From Rhododendron vialii (Eukaryota > Streptophyta > Magnoliopsida > Ericales > Ericaceae): 64,000 bases of DNA. Below the pieces are notes generated by a model, which saw only the letters and a list, made by a program, of their open reading frames with translations, ran no database searches and was not told the DNA's origin. Every line of letters starts with the position of its first letter. The first letter of the stretch is position 1. The stretch is taken from NCBI RefSeq assembly GCF_030253575.1, contig NC_080559.1, positions 34,219,501 to 34,283,500 on the forward strand, read 5' to 3'. Shown here one piece after another: positions 11,424 through 22,500 of the stretch. A program made the translations under genes and the position numbers.

Positions 11424-11849
11424 TTCGCGTACATAGTTCTTTGTTAGTCGACACATCCCCTGCCAATGTTGGACCAAGCCTTTCGTCGGTCCGCAGTCCC
11501 AAGATTGAAATTAAACACAAATCATTGGGCTAAAACCGAATCTCAATCTCAAAATAATGTGGGCCCCCCACCAGGCACCATAGATAGTCCACTCTATCAT
11601 ATGGGCCACGCGTACCGTAAAAAACCCCCCACCTTTTGGTGGGCTCTGGTCCGTCCATCTAAACGATACATACAATTTCCAAATCTACCCGTAAAGTAGT
11701 AACTTTATATTGGACCCCAAAAGTCCAATCCAATGTGGTTTAATTTTTCCCCAATAACCTTATCTCGTCAACCAAACCAACCCCCCCAAGAAAACCAATA
11801 GGTCCAATTACGTTTCGCGGGTTCAAGCCCAATTCTCTCTCTCCTCCAC
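11424..11849 (+). promoter_or_regulatory. promoter region of the BED/hAT gene
   Basis: Upstream sequence of the 11.85-15.4 kb gene. A TATA-like word ctttatatt lies at about 11703-11711. The pyrimidine-rich leader after 11830 contains a telo-box, aaaccctag at 11879-11887, an element common near start sites of plant genes active in dividing cells. The start site is not resolved. Confidence 0.35.
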
Positions 11850-14800
11850 CCCCTCCCTCTCTCTCCTCGACGAAGGCGAAACCCTAGATCTCACCCAGTT
11901 GCAGTGGAGCTCAGCATCTCTCTTCACATCGTTATCTGCTTCTGGGTCTCTCTCTTAATCAAGTATGTACCATATTTTGGAACAAAGTTTTTTTTTTTTT
12001 GGGTCCTCGTGTTCTGATTTGTTTTATGTTTCTGGTTTTCTTTGATTATGGGTCTCTTATATCAGTTGAGAATGACGGATTTGTGACAAAAGTTTTTGTT
12101 TTGTGGGGCATTTGCTACAGATTACTATGTTCGATCTTGTAGTAGTTAATATGGTTTGTTCTAGATCATGGTAGTTTTGTGCGTTGATTTGCTTTGGGCT
12201 TCTGTTTCTGTTGATTTTTCTGGAGCCCAAATTTGATCGAACCCTAGATCTGTATTTCCTGCAAGTGTTTTTAGCCCATTAAAGGAGGAAATACCAATTT
12301 TACCCCCAACCCATGTTTATGGCTTATTGGGCTTTTGTCAGTCAAAGTGGGTTGTGGCTATTGGCAGCCGAGGTTACTTATGGAAGCTTGATACTATATT
12401 CTTCCTGTATGTCGTTGATGGCCCTTATTAGACTGTATCAGATCTCCGGTCAGAGAAGCTAAAGTTCTCTTATTTTTTCTGTTTTATTTATGGGTCGACG
12501 TTTACGTGTATGATAGACTTGGACCTGGGCCAAGCGGGCCCAGCTTTTGGATTTAAGATCTTTGGGAGTTAAAACCTTCGTTTGTTGTCGAGGTTTACTA
12601 GGATGCGTGACAGTAGTGAAGGACACTTCGGATCATTCTCAACTCTCGCAGTCTATGTTGGATGTTCCTGTTTGAGAGAGAGAGAGAGATTGGCGGAAGG
12701 TTAACATTCACATCATTTGGTTTGTGGGGATGAGTTGAAAATTAGGTTGGGGGGGGGGGGGGGAATCTCAAAGTTCAATTGTTTGCTGGGTAAGTCCTAA
12801 ACTATACGTTATAAAAAATAAAAATAAAATGCCATAGTGTCACGATTAATGTAACAGCAACACAAACGGGTCTGAGCATGTACCTGCCAACTGAACCACC
12901 AGAGAAGTTTTATTACAGTCTTGAAGTTAGGGGTTGAATTCTTCCTTAGGAAGGCAGACGGTTACACATCCCTGTACTTCCGTAGTCTCTGTAATCATTT
13001 GTTGTGAGTTGAATTTTACATCTTGCTGAGGCATGAATACTTTCTTTGATCAAATTAAATTATCCATGATTCGTAAGAATCCATGTCACGTTTTTTTCTG
13101 TTGTAAGCTGCTTTTGCCAGTACCCTTGATGGTTGTGTTTTGCAGAATGGTTTGATGTTCCTTTTCTCTTTTCTAAGTTTTCTTTTGTATTGGTGGTTTC
13201 TTTTTGCTGTTTTCTGAAATGCAATTTTTTGCTCGTGGCTTCCATTTTGAGTCTTTTCATTCTTCTATTTCATTTAGTGTACGATAGTATCAGTTTTTAC
13301 TTTCTGTCTCAGTTAAATCTAAATTTCCTTTCAGAACTGGCTCTGCTGCCTGACATCATTTCTCCTCCTAAGATGGAGACGCCTACTGAGAACAATGTTC
13401 TAGCCACTGTGGAAACACAAGCCATTATGGAAACACCTACCTTCGTGGAAACACCAACCTTTGTGGAAACACCACCTAACAAGCGGAGGAAAAAGAAGTC
13501 TGCAGTGTGGGAGCACTTTTACATCGAAAATATGGGTGATGGATCCAGAAGGGCATGCTGTAAGATATGTAAGCAATCTTTTGCATACAGCAACGGTTCG
13601 AAAGTAGCAGGTACAAGCCACCTCAAACGCCACATTGCCAAGGGGACTTGCCCTGTAGTACTTCGAAACCAGGAGAGGGACCCATTATCTCCGTACAGTG
13701 CACCATCAAAGATGGGTGGAACCGATCCACCGAAAAGGAGGTACAGAACTCCTTCCTCATCAGCTTACTATGGATTCGATCCTGACCGTTGCCGCCACGA
13801 GATCGCTCAGATGATCATCATGCACGATTACCCGCTTCACATGGTTGAACATCCTGGTTTTATTGCTTTCGCCAAGAATCTTCAGCCGCGGTTCGATATG
13901 GTGAGTTTCAACACCATCCAAGGGGATTGTGTTGCCACATACCTTAGGGAAAAGCAAAGCCTTCAGAAGGTGATTGAAGCAATCCCCGGACGGCTATGCC
14001 TTACACTTGACTTGTGGACTTCTAGGCAATCCATGGGCTATGTGTTTCTGACTGGACATTTTATCGATCCAGATTGGAAGTTACACCGGAAAATTCTCAA
14101 TGTTGTGATGGAACCATATCCTGAGTCAGATTCTGCTTTTGGACACGCCGTTTCGGCTTGCCTTTCTGATTGGAATATGGACGGCAGGTTATTTTCTCTC
14201 ACTTTAAACCAACCCTTGAGTGAAGCTGGACTTGAAAATCTTAGAGCTTTACTTTCTATCAAGAATCCACTAATGCTCAGTGGCCAGTTGTTGGTTGGGA
14301 ATTGCCTTGCTCGTACTTTAAGCAGCATAGCCCAAGAAGCATTAACGGTAGCGCATGAAACTGTCAACAAAATAAGGGATGCTGTGAAGCACGTGAAGAC
14401 GTCAGAATCGAACGAGGAGAGATTTTTAGAGCTTAAGCAACAACTTCAAGTTCCTAGCACAAAGAGCCTAGCTCTTGACAACCGAAAGCAGTGGAACACA
14501 ACTTATGAAATGTTGGTGGCTGCTTCTGAGTTGAAGGAAGTGTTTTCTTGCTTGGATACCTCTGATCCCGATTATGAGGAACCGCCGTCTATGGAAGTAT
14601 GGAAGCAAGTAGAAACTCTCTGCGTATACTTAAAACTCCTTTTTGACACAGCTACTGTTTTGACAGCTCCTGTTATTCAAACAACAAACTTGTTTTTCCA
14701 CGAAGCGTGGAAAATTCAGTTGGAGCTGTCGCGTGGCATTTCTAGCGAAGATCCCTTCATTAGCAACCTCACCAAACCAATGCAAGAAAAGTTTGATAAG

Positions 14801-15700
14801 TATTGGAAAGATTGCTGTTTAGTTTTAGCGATTGCAGTGGTTATGGACCCCAGGTTCAAGATGAAGCTCGTTGAATTTAGTTTCACGAAAATCTACGGTG
14901 ATGATGCTGCCAATTATGTCAAGATCGTTGATGAGGGAATCCATGAGCTCTTTCTTGAATATGTGTCTCTTCCTCTGCCTCTGACCCCTACCTACATGGA
15001 AGTAGCAAATGGCATAAACATTGGCCCTGAGGATGCCAATGGAGGAACATTTCTATCGAATGATGAGCTTGGCCTTACGGATTTCGACATGTTTATAATG
15101 GAGTCGGCAAGTCAGCAGTCAAGGTCGGAGTTGGATCAATATCTGGAGGAGTCTCTGTTACCACGTGTCCATGAATTCGATGTTTTGGGATGGTGGAAAC
15201 TAAACAAGACGAAGTACCCTACTCTGTCAAAGATGGCTCGTGATATTTTGACGATTCCGGTTTGTACCATCGGTGGAGACTCAGTGTTTGACACGGCGAG
15301 GAAAGAGATGGACAATTACCGGTGCTCTTTACGACCAGAGACTTTGGAGGCTCTCCTATGCGCCAAGGATTGGCTCAAGTGCGAACCGGTTGAAACTTCG
15401 AAGTCGCTCGTTAAAGTGGAGTTCCCGATTTAGTTTGTTTGATTCTCAACAGGGTTTTTTCTTTCTTTCTTTCTTTCTTTCCCATTTTAATGGTAGGTTG
15501 AGGTGTTAGTCATTCCTAGACATGTAATTGATCATCTTGCATCCTTGTGCTTATTAGGTAGATGTCTTGTTACAGTTAGGGGGACCATTTTGTATGATTC
15601 TATGAGAACATTGCTATGCGGAGTCATTTCAATCATAAAGATGTGGTTTGAAAGCTTTGAGCAGTTTTCTTCCGTTGTGGGAGTTCAAGAGGGAAACAAC
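11850..15700 (+). other. transcription unit of the BED/hAT gene (UTRs approximate)
   Basis: The non-coding first exon ends at 11962 (tcaa|gtatgt). A 1372-bp leader intron spans 11963-13334 and ends ctttcag. Exon 2 carries 38 nt of leader, the whole coding region and the 3' UTR. The outer ends are estimates. The intron contains a run of 16 G at about 12746-12761. Confidence 0.6.
13373..15433 (+). CDS. BED zinc-finger, hAT dimerisation protein (DAYSLEEPER/RICESLEEPER-like)
   Basis: An intronless coding region of 686 aa, close to the roughly 690 aa of Arabidopsis DAYSLEEPER. Order: TPTFVE repeats (residues 15-35), a basic KRRKKK patch, a BED zinc finger (C63-x2-C66 ... H83-x3-H87), the hAT core with the LTLDLWTS motif (D213), and the C-terminal hAT dimerisation region from about 590 (LGWWKLN, YPTLSKMARDIL, SVFDTARK). 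The open frame extends upstream to 13133, but that part is intron; the ATG at 13373 is the first after the acceptor at 13334. Family members are domesticated transposases that act as nuclear DNA-binding proteins needed for development. No transposon ends are seen around the gene, which supports domestication. Which paralogue this is remains unclear. Confidence 0.9.
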   Translation: METPTENNVLATVETQAIMETPTFVETPTFVETPPNKRRKKKSAVWEHFYIENMGDGSRRACCKICKQSFAYSNGSKVAGTSHLKRHIAKGTCPVVLRNQERDPLSPYSAPSKMGGTDPPKRRYRTPSSSAYYGFDPDRCRHEIAQMIIMHDYPLHMVEHPGFIAFAKNLQPRFDMVSFNTIQGDCVATYLREKQSLQKVIEAIPGRLCLTLDLWTSRQSMGYVFLTGHFIDPDWKLHRKILNVVMEPYPESDSAFGHAVSACLSDWNMDGRLFSLTLNQPLSEAGLENLRALLSIKNPLMLSGQLLVGNCLARTLSSIAQEALTVAHETVNKIRDAVKHVKTSESNEERFLELKQQLQVPSTKSLALDNRKQWNTTYEMLVAASELKEVFSCLDTSDPDYEEPPSMEVWKQVETLCVYLKLLFDTATVLTAPVIQTTNLFFHEAWKIQLELSRGISSEDPFISNLTKPMQEKFDKYWKDCCLVLAIAVVMDPRFKMKLVEFSFTKIYGDDAANYVKIVDEGIHELFLEYVSLPLPLTPTYMEVANGINIGPEDANGGTFLSNDELGLTDFDMFIMESASQQSRSELDQYLEESLLPRVHEFDVLGWWKLNKTKYPTLSKMARDILTIPVCTIGGDSVFDTARKEMDNYRCSLRPETLEALLCAKDWLKCEPVETSKSLVKVEFPI

Positions 15701-16256
15701 AGGGGGGATATTTTGCCAATAGAGTTCAAGTGTTTTGAATATAGGAGGTACCTTTTAATCCAAAACAGTTTCCATTGTATAGTATTAGGTACACAGGCAG
15801 ATAGTCGCAGTCGTTTGGTTTGTACCACCAAGGCTGCTCAGAGAATATGTATGTGAGAGAAGCTATTGAGGGGAGCAGCAGCAGTACTCAACTTCCTGCT
15901 GTTGCTGTTTCTATGGAACAAAAAACAAAATTATATGGAAAATTTCAGCGGGAAATTACTGGTCCGTCTTGTTTTTTTTGTTGGGGTTCCATGCAGACCC
16001 TCTTTTGTTGTGCTATCCCACCTAGACCATTTTCAAATAAATTTTTAGTAAGGAGTAGTAAGTAGTTTTTTGAATAGTAAGTAGTGTTGGAGCTTCAACA
16101 TATCTGACCTTTTTCTGCTGGAAAATGTAAGAAGGAAAATTCACAATGCTGGATGCTTGATTTTGTTATTTTGCCCTATTTTTCTTCTTAGACCAAATAA
16201 GTGAAAATACTTTTCTTTTAATTTTGTCTTCTCCTCCCTTTCTTTCCTCAAGTGTG
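15434..16256 (+). other. 3' flank of the BED/hAT gene
   Basis: It starts with a (CTTT)n run at 15462-15480 and continues as the likely 3' UTR and intergenic sequence. Small ORFs here show no family features. Confidence 0.4.
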
Positions 16257-16457
16257 AAACGAAACCTCTGTTCGGAACTTGTGGGAAAGAAAAAAAAAAA
16301 AGGAAAGAAAAAAGTAAAAAATCCTCTTTCATCCTTTGATTTGGAGAGAGATGTGAGAAAATTAAAAATTCCAGTATTGGGACCCGTATTGTATACAGTA
16401 GTACCATTTTTCTCTCATTTTCTTTTCTCCCACTTTCCTCGAGTTCCAAACATTACT
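16257..16457. mobile_element. inverted-repeat MITE (TTTGGAA family), copy 1
   Basis: The left end ctctgttcggaacttgtggg mirrors the right end (complement gtttggaactcgaggaaagt), and the interior is A/T-rich with purine and pyrimidine arms. A related element lies at 33401-33614. The TSD is not resolved. Confidence 0.4.
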
Positions 16458-18322
16458 CAAAATATATTAATTAATCTATGTCAAAATATGAAATCAATTT
16501 CATGGTTATCTATTCAAAGAAACAATTCCAAAGTGGAGTAAGTAAAAGGTCAAATGGAACAAAAAGTTTTCGCCTTTGTTTGGATCCTATAGAAAAGAAG
16601 GAAAATAATTTTCCCTTGTTTAGTTTGATAGGAAACAAAAAGGAAAACAACAAAATAAAGAAGAGTTTCCCCCCTATTTTTCTCCTCACTTTTCTTTCCT
16701 TTCTTTTCTTTTCAAATCTTTGTTTTAGGGGTTTAAAATAAAAAATTAGCCTAGGGTCCACTATAGCATGTTTCTAACCCACTTAGTCCATTGATCAAGT
16801 TTCTAACCCACTAAGTCCACTAATATGTATTTGGTAAGGCATAAAGTCCACTACATTTAAAAAGAGAATTATTGCCTGACAGAATTACCCTTCCATTCAA
16901 ATCCCATCAATTTAGCCCATTATCCTCCCTTTATCTCTTCTAGTTTTGAAATCAAAATCCCATCAATTTAGCCCATTATCATCTTATTATCCCTTCTAGT
17001 TTTGCAAATCATGCCAATCACGGGTATCTCTCTTTCTCGTCTCTCTCTATTTGGAATGTTGATCACGCCAATCACGGATATACTGATCTTGATATAGATT
17101 CGTATGTAACGTTGTTGTATTTATATAACGTTATATAACAGTCGAAGATTCTTTTTTTTCTGATACACTATATATAACGTAGTGGACTTTATGCCTTACA
17201 AGAACATATAACATGAGATACTTACGTTTACATCTGAACGTAATATACTTGTTTGTCAGTTCACATTTAACATGAGATACTTACGTTTTACGTTATATAC
17301 TCATTCATCAGCTCGCATTTAACGTTATGTACTCATTCACTCATGACAGAAAACCACATATAACGATATTAATGATGCAAACCTAAAATGATTTTTGGTT
17401 GTTTAGGTTTAACCTTATATAATGTCAATATAACGTTATTGTACATATATAACGTTATATACTCGTTCATCAGTTTACAGTTATTGTGAGATACTTACAT
17501 TTTACGTTATATACTCATTCATCAGCTCGCATTTTAACATTATATACAATGCAGTATCAAACCTTAACATGCCATCAATTTCAATTTATCCAAAATGTAC
17601 GACCTAAGTCAGTGGGCAAGTCAAAACTTGTTCAAAATGAAACATCATTAATGTTCGAACCATCGAAGACAAAGTTTGTTCAAACCCCCACAAAAAATAA
17701 AAAATAAAAATAAAAATTGTCCCAATGACACCATCTCAGTCATTCTCTATCACCATCTCATCAGTTCTTCCGTGCTGGAGGATCTATCCTTGCTATTGGC
17801 GGGACATTATATGTTCGTTCCACAGGTACCAACTTTTTATCTTTCTGATTTGGTTTTCTCATTCCTGCAAAAATACACAGAGTTAAACATATGCAAATAT
17901 ATATAACCTAAACACTAGCATGGTAATAAAGTAGATTCAGAACAAAAACAATCCAAAGCCAGCAAGGCATTAATAAAACACGTAACATTATATCATATAT
18001 ATAACCATATATATTTAAGTTGAAAACATGATATATAACCTTCCGCAAGTCTACTGATCATATATAATATTTTATCAAAACTAATATGGAACATGTAATA
18101 TTTGTATGTTGTTGCAATACAATGAAAATGATACGGTACATCATATATAATCATATATATTTACGTTATTGAATTGGTCCGCGCAGCGGTTTATAGACCT
18201 AAATATATAACCATATATAAACTTATAAAATAGTCACATATAATGTTATATATTATTAACTGTCCAATTGTGCTTTACTAATGAGTTCCTATATATACCT
18301 TGAACTGTACTCAGTTACCAAC

Positions 18323-18529
18323 ATTGATATAACCATATATACTATCAATCGAATCCCTAACTTAATTCAACTATACCATACCAGATCAAAGATTGATATA
18401 ACCATATATACTCACAATCAACACCCTATCTTAACTTAACCAATACCTAACCGATTAGAGTTTGATATAACTATATCTACTCGCAATCAAAATCCTAATT
18501 TAACTGAGCCAAACCATTTATATAACCAT
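18323..18529. repeat. 69-bp tandem array inside the Mutator-like element
   Basis: Three units start at 18323, 18392 and 18461 with ttgatataaccatatatact (third copy diverged). The tataaccatatata word recurs singly at about 18000, 18198, 18515 and 18645. Confidence 0.7.
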
Positions 18530-19029
18530 ATATACGATGAGAAACATAATCTACTCAGAACAGGGTCTCAGAGTCGACGGATACCAATCATAAATTTTCT
18601 CCAGGATGCTGTGTACAAAACCCTCAATCACAGGGCAAATAACTTAGGTTTATAATCATATATACGAAGAGAAACATACCTGGTGTATCGATTGCGTTGT
18701 AAGATCTGACGAAGGCGATGGAGAAACGAAGGCGAAGAACGGCGACTATCACTGAAATGAAGGCGACTAGATCTGACGAAGGCGAAGAACGACGTCCGAC
18801 TGAAACGAGGGCGAATCAAAGGCGACTAGCGCAACGGAGACGAACGTGGGTGAACAGGTGCGATCGTTGGTGAACGATCGCGACTGACAAAGGAGGGCGA
18901 CGATGAAGGAGGGCTGATGATGACGAAGAAGGACCGACGACGAAGAAGCCCGACGACGATGAAGGGCTCTCAGTCTGGTTCGTTGGGTCAATGGCTTTTT
19001 TTTTTTCCTCTCTGGTTCATTTTGGAAAT

Positions 19030-19066
19030 GGGGGGAGGGGGGGAAGGGGGGGAGGGGGGGGAGGGT
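19030..19066 (+). other. G-run cluster, possible G-quadruplex
   Basis: At least four runs of 4-8 G separated by one or two A lie within 37 bases, near the right end of the Mutator-like element and about 460 bp before the CNOT10 ATG. Quadruplex formation is inferred from sequence only. Confidence 0.5.
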
Positions 19067-19302
19067 GGACGGGTTTTGTAATGGGAGTAAATGGATATAT
19101 TTGACATGGAGAAAAATACGGAGATTGAGAAAAAAACGGGGCAATTTTTTTTTTTGAAATGAGAGGTATATTAGACTAATCAGGGTTATTATATCTTTAC
19201 TAATAGGTTAGTGGACTTAGGAGGTTACAAAATTTAGAAGTGGACTAGATGGGTTTGAAAAGTGCTATAATGGACTTATGAAAAATTCTCCCGGTTTAAA
19301 AT

Positions 19303-19522
19303 CTTACGCAAAAGTGGTGAAAAGGGAATGCTCTAATACATCTATCTATCGGTAGATTCGCACTCTGCAACCGGGAGGGACTGAGTAATTTCCGAATTCG
19401 CGTGGATAATGATAGATAGATAGATACATTCTTCAGACCATCACTGTGGAGGTAAAGTTAGGGTTTTAAATTCCAACACTCCGCGGGCATTCCCTTCTCC
19501 TCGTCGATTGCTCGATCACTGG
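19303..19522 (+). promoter_or_regulatory. CNOT10 proximal promoter and leader
   Basis: Only about 220 bp separate the TSD of the Mutator-like element from the CNOT10 ATG, so the core promoter must lie here or within the element. A (GATA)n-like run occurs at 19410-19426. No clear TATA box was seen. Confidence 0.4.
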
Positions 19523-22500
19523 ATGGATTCGAACGACGGCGTTCTGTCTGCAGCCGCCGCTGCCGCCAAGGACGCGAGTGCTGCCTTCCATCGGGAGAAG
19601 TTTTCCGAATGCATGCATGTGTTGAACCAGCTGTTGCAGAACAACGGCGACGATCCGAAGGTGTTGCCAGTCAATTTTACTGAGTACTATTACGAAATTT
19701 ATAACGTTTGTGGCTGATAAACGAACCAAACAAAACGGCTCGTTAAATGCTTGTTTGTGATTAGCTTGTTGCATAACTTAACATATTTTTTAAGCTTGTT
19801 TTCGAACCAAGCTCAGACAAACTCCGGTTTGGCTCATTTGACTTAAGATGTGTAAAATATTCTACAAGCTCTTTTGTGATCGGTTCTCTCATAAACAAGC
19901 CAAGCTCGAACATATTTTTAAAATTGGTTGAAGTTAAACCAAGCAGTTCGTTCAAAGCTCGTTTGAGATTAGTTTGCTGCATAACTGAACATATTTTTGA
20001 AACTCGTTAAGCTTTTGAACCAAGCGGGAACAAACTCCTATCTGGCTCGTTTGACATAAGATGTCTAAAATATTCAAGCTACTCGAAGCTCCTTTGTGAT
20101 CGGTTCTTCCGTACACAAACCAGGCTCGAACATTTTTTTGAGACCTGTTAAGCTAAACCAAATTTGTTAATTGTTTGGCTCGTTCGGTTCATTTATCCAT
20201 CCTAGTCATAAATGTTGGGTCTGGTTGATTATTTGAGATTTTGAGTTTTAGTGGTATTTTCAGGTTCTTCACAACATTGCTATTGCCAGGTCCTTTCAAG
20301 ATGGTTGCTCGGATCCCAAGAAGTTACTTGTATTACTTAATAACGTCAGGGTATGTTTCAGTAAGGTGGCTAATGCTTTTAAATAGCGCAAAATGTGTTT
20401 TCTTTGTCTTATCCTTCTTCGTAACTTAAATGTACCCAAGAGTTGTTGTCTTTGTTCCTGGTAGTGACATATTTCTAACCTAGGTCACATGATCCTTCCG
20501 CTCATGCTTTCAATCCTTGCTCTATGCACCTGTTTTTAGTCCTCGCTCTCACAATTTTGGTAGTTTGGGATATCTTCAAAATTTCGCTTGCAGTCACGCG
20601 CATTATGTCAATTGGGTTCTAACCTGAAGAGTTTTCAAATAAGATACAAGCATCATTATACTGCCAATAGAATTGCATCAGTGGGGAAGTAGGGAAACGA
20701 AGGCGTTGTGGAAGTTGAAGAATGGGAGGTAGAATGAGATTAAAGAGGTTAGAGATGGGAGAGCGACAGTTAATAGAACAAGGGCTTATCACTTATGTGA
20801 TGCAGGCACAATATACGGCTTAACTCATTAATCTACCATTGATGCACTCATTAATCTACCATTGATGCACTGGTGCTGGTTAAAAAGGTTCAGTTTGTCA
20901 ATGAGCCAAAGCCTAGCCAGGCTGCGAGATTATTTCGAGTTTTATAAAGTTTTTAGGTCTAAATACCAGTCAATTATTGGTTGGAGTTTGTTGGGAGAAT
21001 GTCTTCTTTTTTAGGTTCTTGACAATTGAGCATTACCTATTGTTTAGAGACCAAGTTGGTTCTATTGCTTCTTTGAATGTGTTGGTTGCTTCAAGTGAAC
21101 CCAGACTTTCATTCTGTGCATTTTTTAGTAATGGTCTATTTATTAACTGACCACTAGTACAAGCTTAAGCTCAATTAAATTTAAATATCCTCACCCAAAA
21201 AAGGCAACTATATTGTTAGTTTTATGTTACTCTTAATGCCTCTGTATGGATACTATCAAAACATCACCCCAACCCACCTGCCCTCTCTCTCTCAGGCGGC
21301 CCCCTCTCCCTTTTAGATCTGCCCTTGTCCTCAAGGGAAAAATCAAAAATCTGTCACTCCTCCAACGTTGACTTTTGAAAATACCCCCTTGCCCAAGGAC
21401 CAGAACCTCTTGCCTCGGCCTTTCCTTTTATGATCCAGGATGGCTTCTGGATTTAAAGTTATTCGCTCGAGTTGGTTGAGAGAATACACTGTGCTTGGGT
21501 GCTATAATATGTATGCCACTTACCTTTTGGCTTCTTTTCTTTGGTGCTATTCTATGAGGTTTTTATTTTTGGCTATTTGTTCTCACAATTTGGTTTGCTA
21601 TTCTTTGTCTTGCTCTAGAGAAGGAGTATCGAGCTTGCTCATGTATCTGAGGAGCATGCAGACACTGTCAGTAATGTTGCCAACAAAGCTGCTTTAGGAT
21701 CTAAAGGAACTAATAGTGTGCCACAACATTTCTCCACTGCAAATAATTCACATTTTGGTTACGGCGACAAACTTGACACTTCTGTGACACTGATAAATAT
21801 AGTATGTTCTCTTGATGTTGCACATTGTTATGCTATTGATTGCGAGTACCTAGACAGCTTGGTTCAAAGGTTTAAATTGTTTATTTTGTTACTTTTCTTT
21901 TCTTTATTTATGGGTTATCTCTGGTTGATATTAGTTTCAAAATGTTTTTACCCAGGCAATTATCTGGTTTCATTTTCATGAACATGCAAAGGCGTATTCT
22001 ATTCTGGATTCTTTATATCAGAAGATTGAGCAAATAGATGAGGTATGATGGACTTGTCATTGTAATAGGTTTGTTATGGTAACTTAACCCCTCCACCCTC
22101 AAAAAATAAAAGCGACCTTCAAACCAACAAAAAGGAAGAACAAGAAGAAATAAGGCTATAACATCATGCTTATTCATTTGGCTTATTAGATTTTGGTTAT
22201 TATTTATTTGCAGGGGATAGCTCTCCGTATTTGCCTATTGTTCCTGGATGTTGCATTAGCTTCTGTGGATCCTTGGAAGTTTTTTGTAAGTTCAACTTTT
22301 CGGAGTTTGACCAGTTGTCTATCCATATCATTTCTGATAAGCCACAAGTATGCTGTACCTTGTTATTTTCATGCACTTCTTTTTTTGCATTCTTTCTAAT
22401 TCTTCCAGTGGCATTAGTTTGGTTATAACGTATGTTGGTTGCATGACGGGAATTTTAGGCATTCTTATTTAGTTCCCGTGTATTAGATTTACAGCTTTGG

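Larger units (their letters stand above)
16740..19292. mobile_element. 2.55-kb non-autonomous Mutator-like element, 10-bp TSD
   Basis: A perfect direct repeat ggtttaaaat flanks the element (16730-16739 and 19293-19302). The terminal inverted repeats are imperfect but long (about 85 bp): the left end has gtccactatagcatgtttct and ctaagtccactaa; the complement of the right end has gtccattatagcacttttca and ctaagtccactaa. The interior codes for no transposase that I can see. It holds a 56-bp tandem duplication (16900-17010), two near-identical 50-bp blocks (17274-17323, 17489-17539), many ATATAACGTTATAT-like words, a 69-bp tandem array (18323-18529) and a G-rich tract (19030-19066). TSD length and inverted repeats fit a MULE. 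It separates the BED/hAT gene from CNOT10. Confidence 0.75.

Noticed and set aside
13133..13372. 80-codon extension of the BED/hAT protein
   Set aside because: It is hydrophobic intron sequence; a good 3' splice site (ctttcag) lies at 13334, just before the ATG at 13373.
18628..19144. Arginine/serine-rich minus-strand frames as a possible gene in the Mutator-like element
   Set aside because: They come from repeats of gaaggcgaa and from the G-rich tract; no family similarity and no transposase motif.
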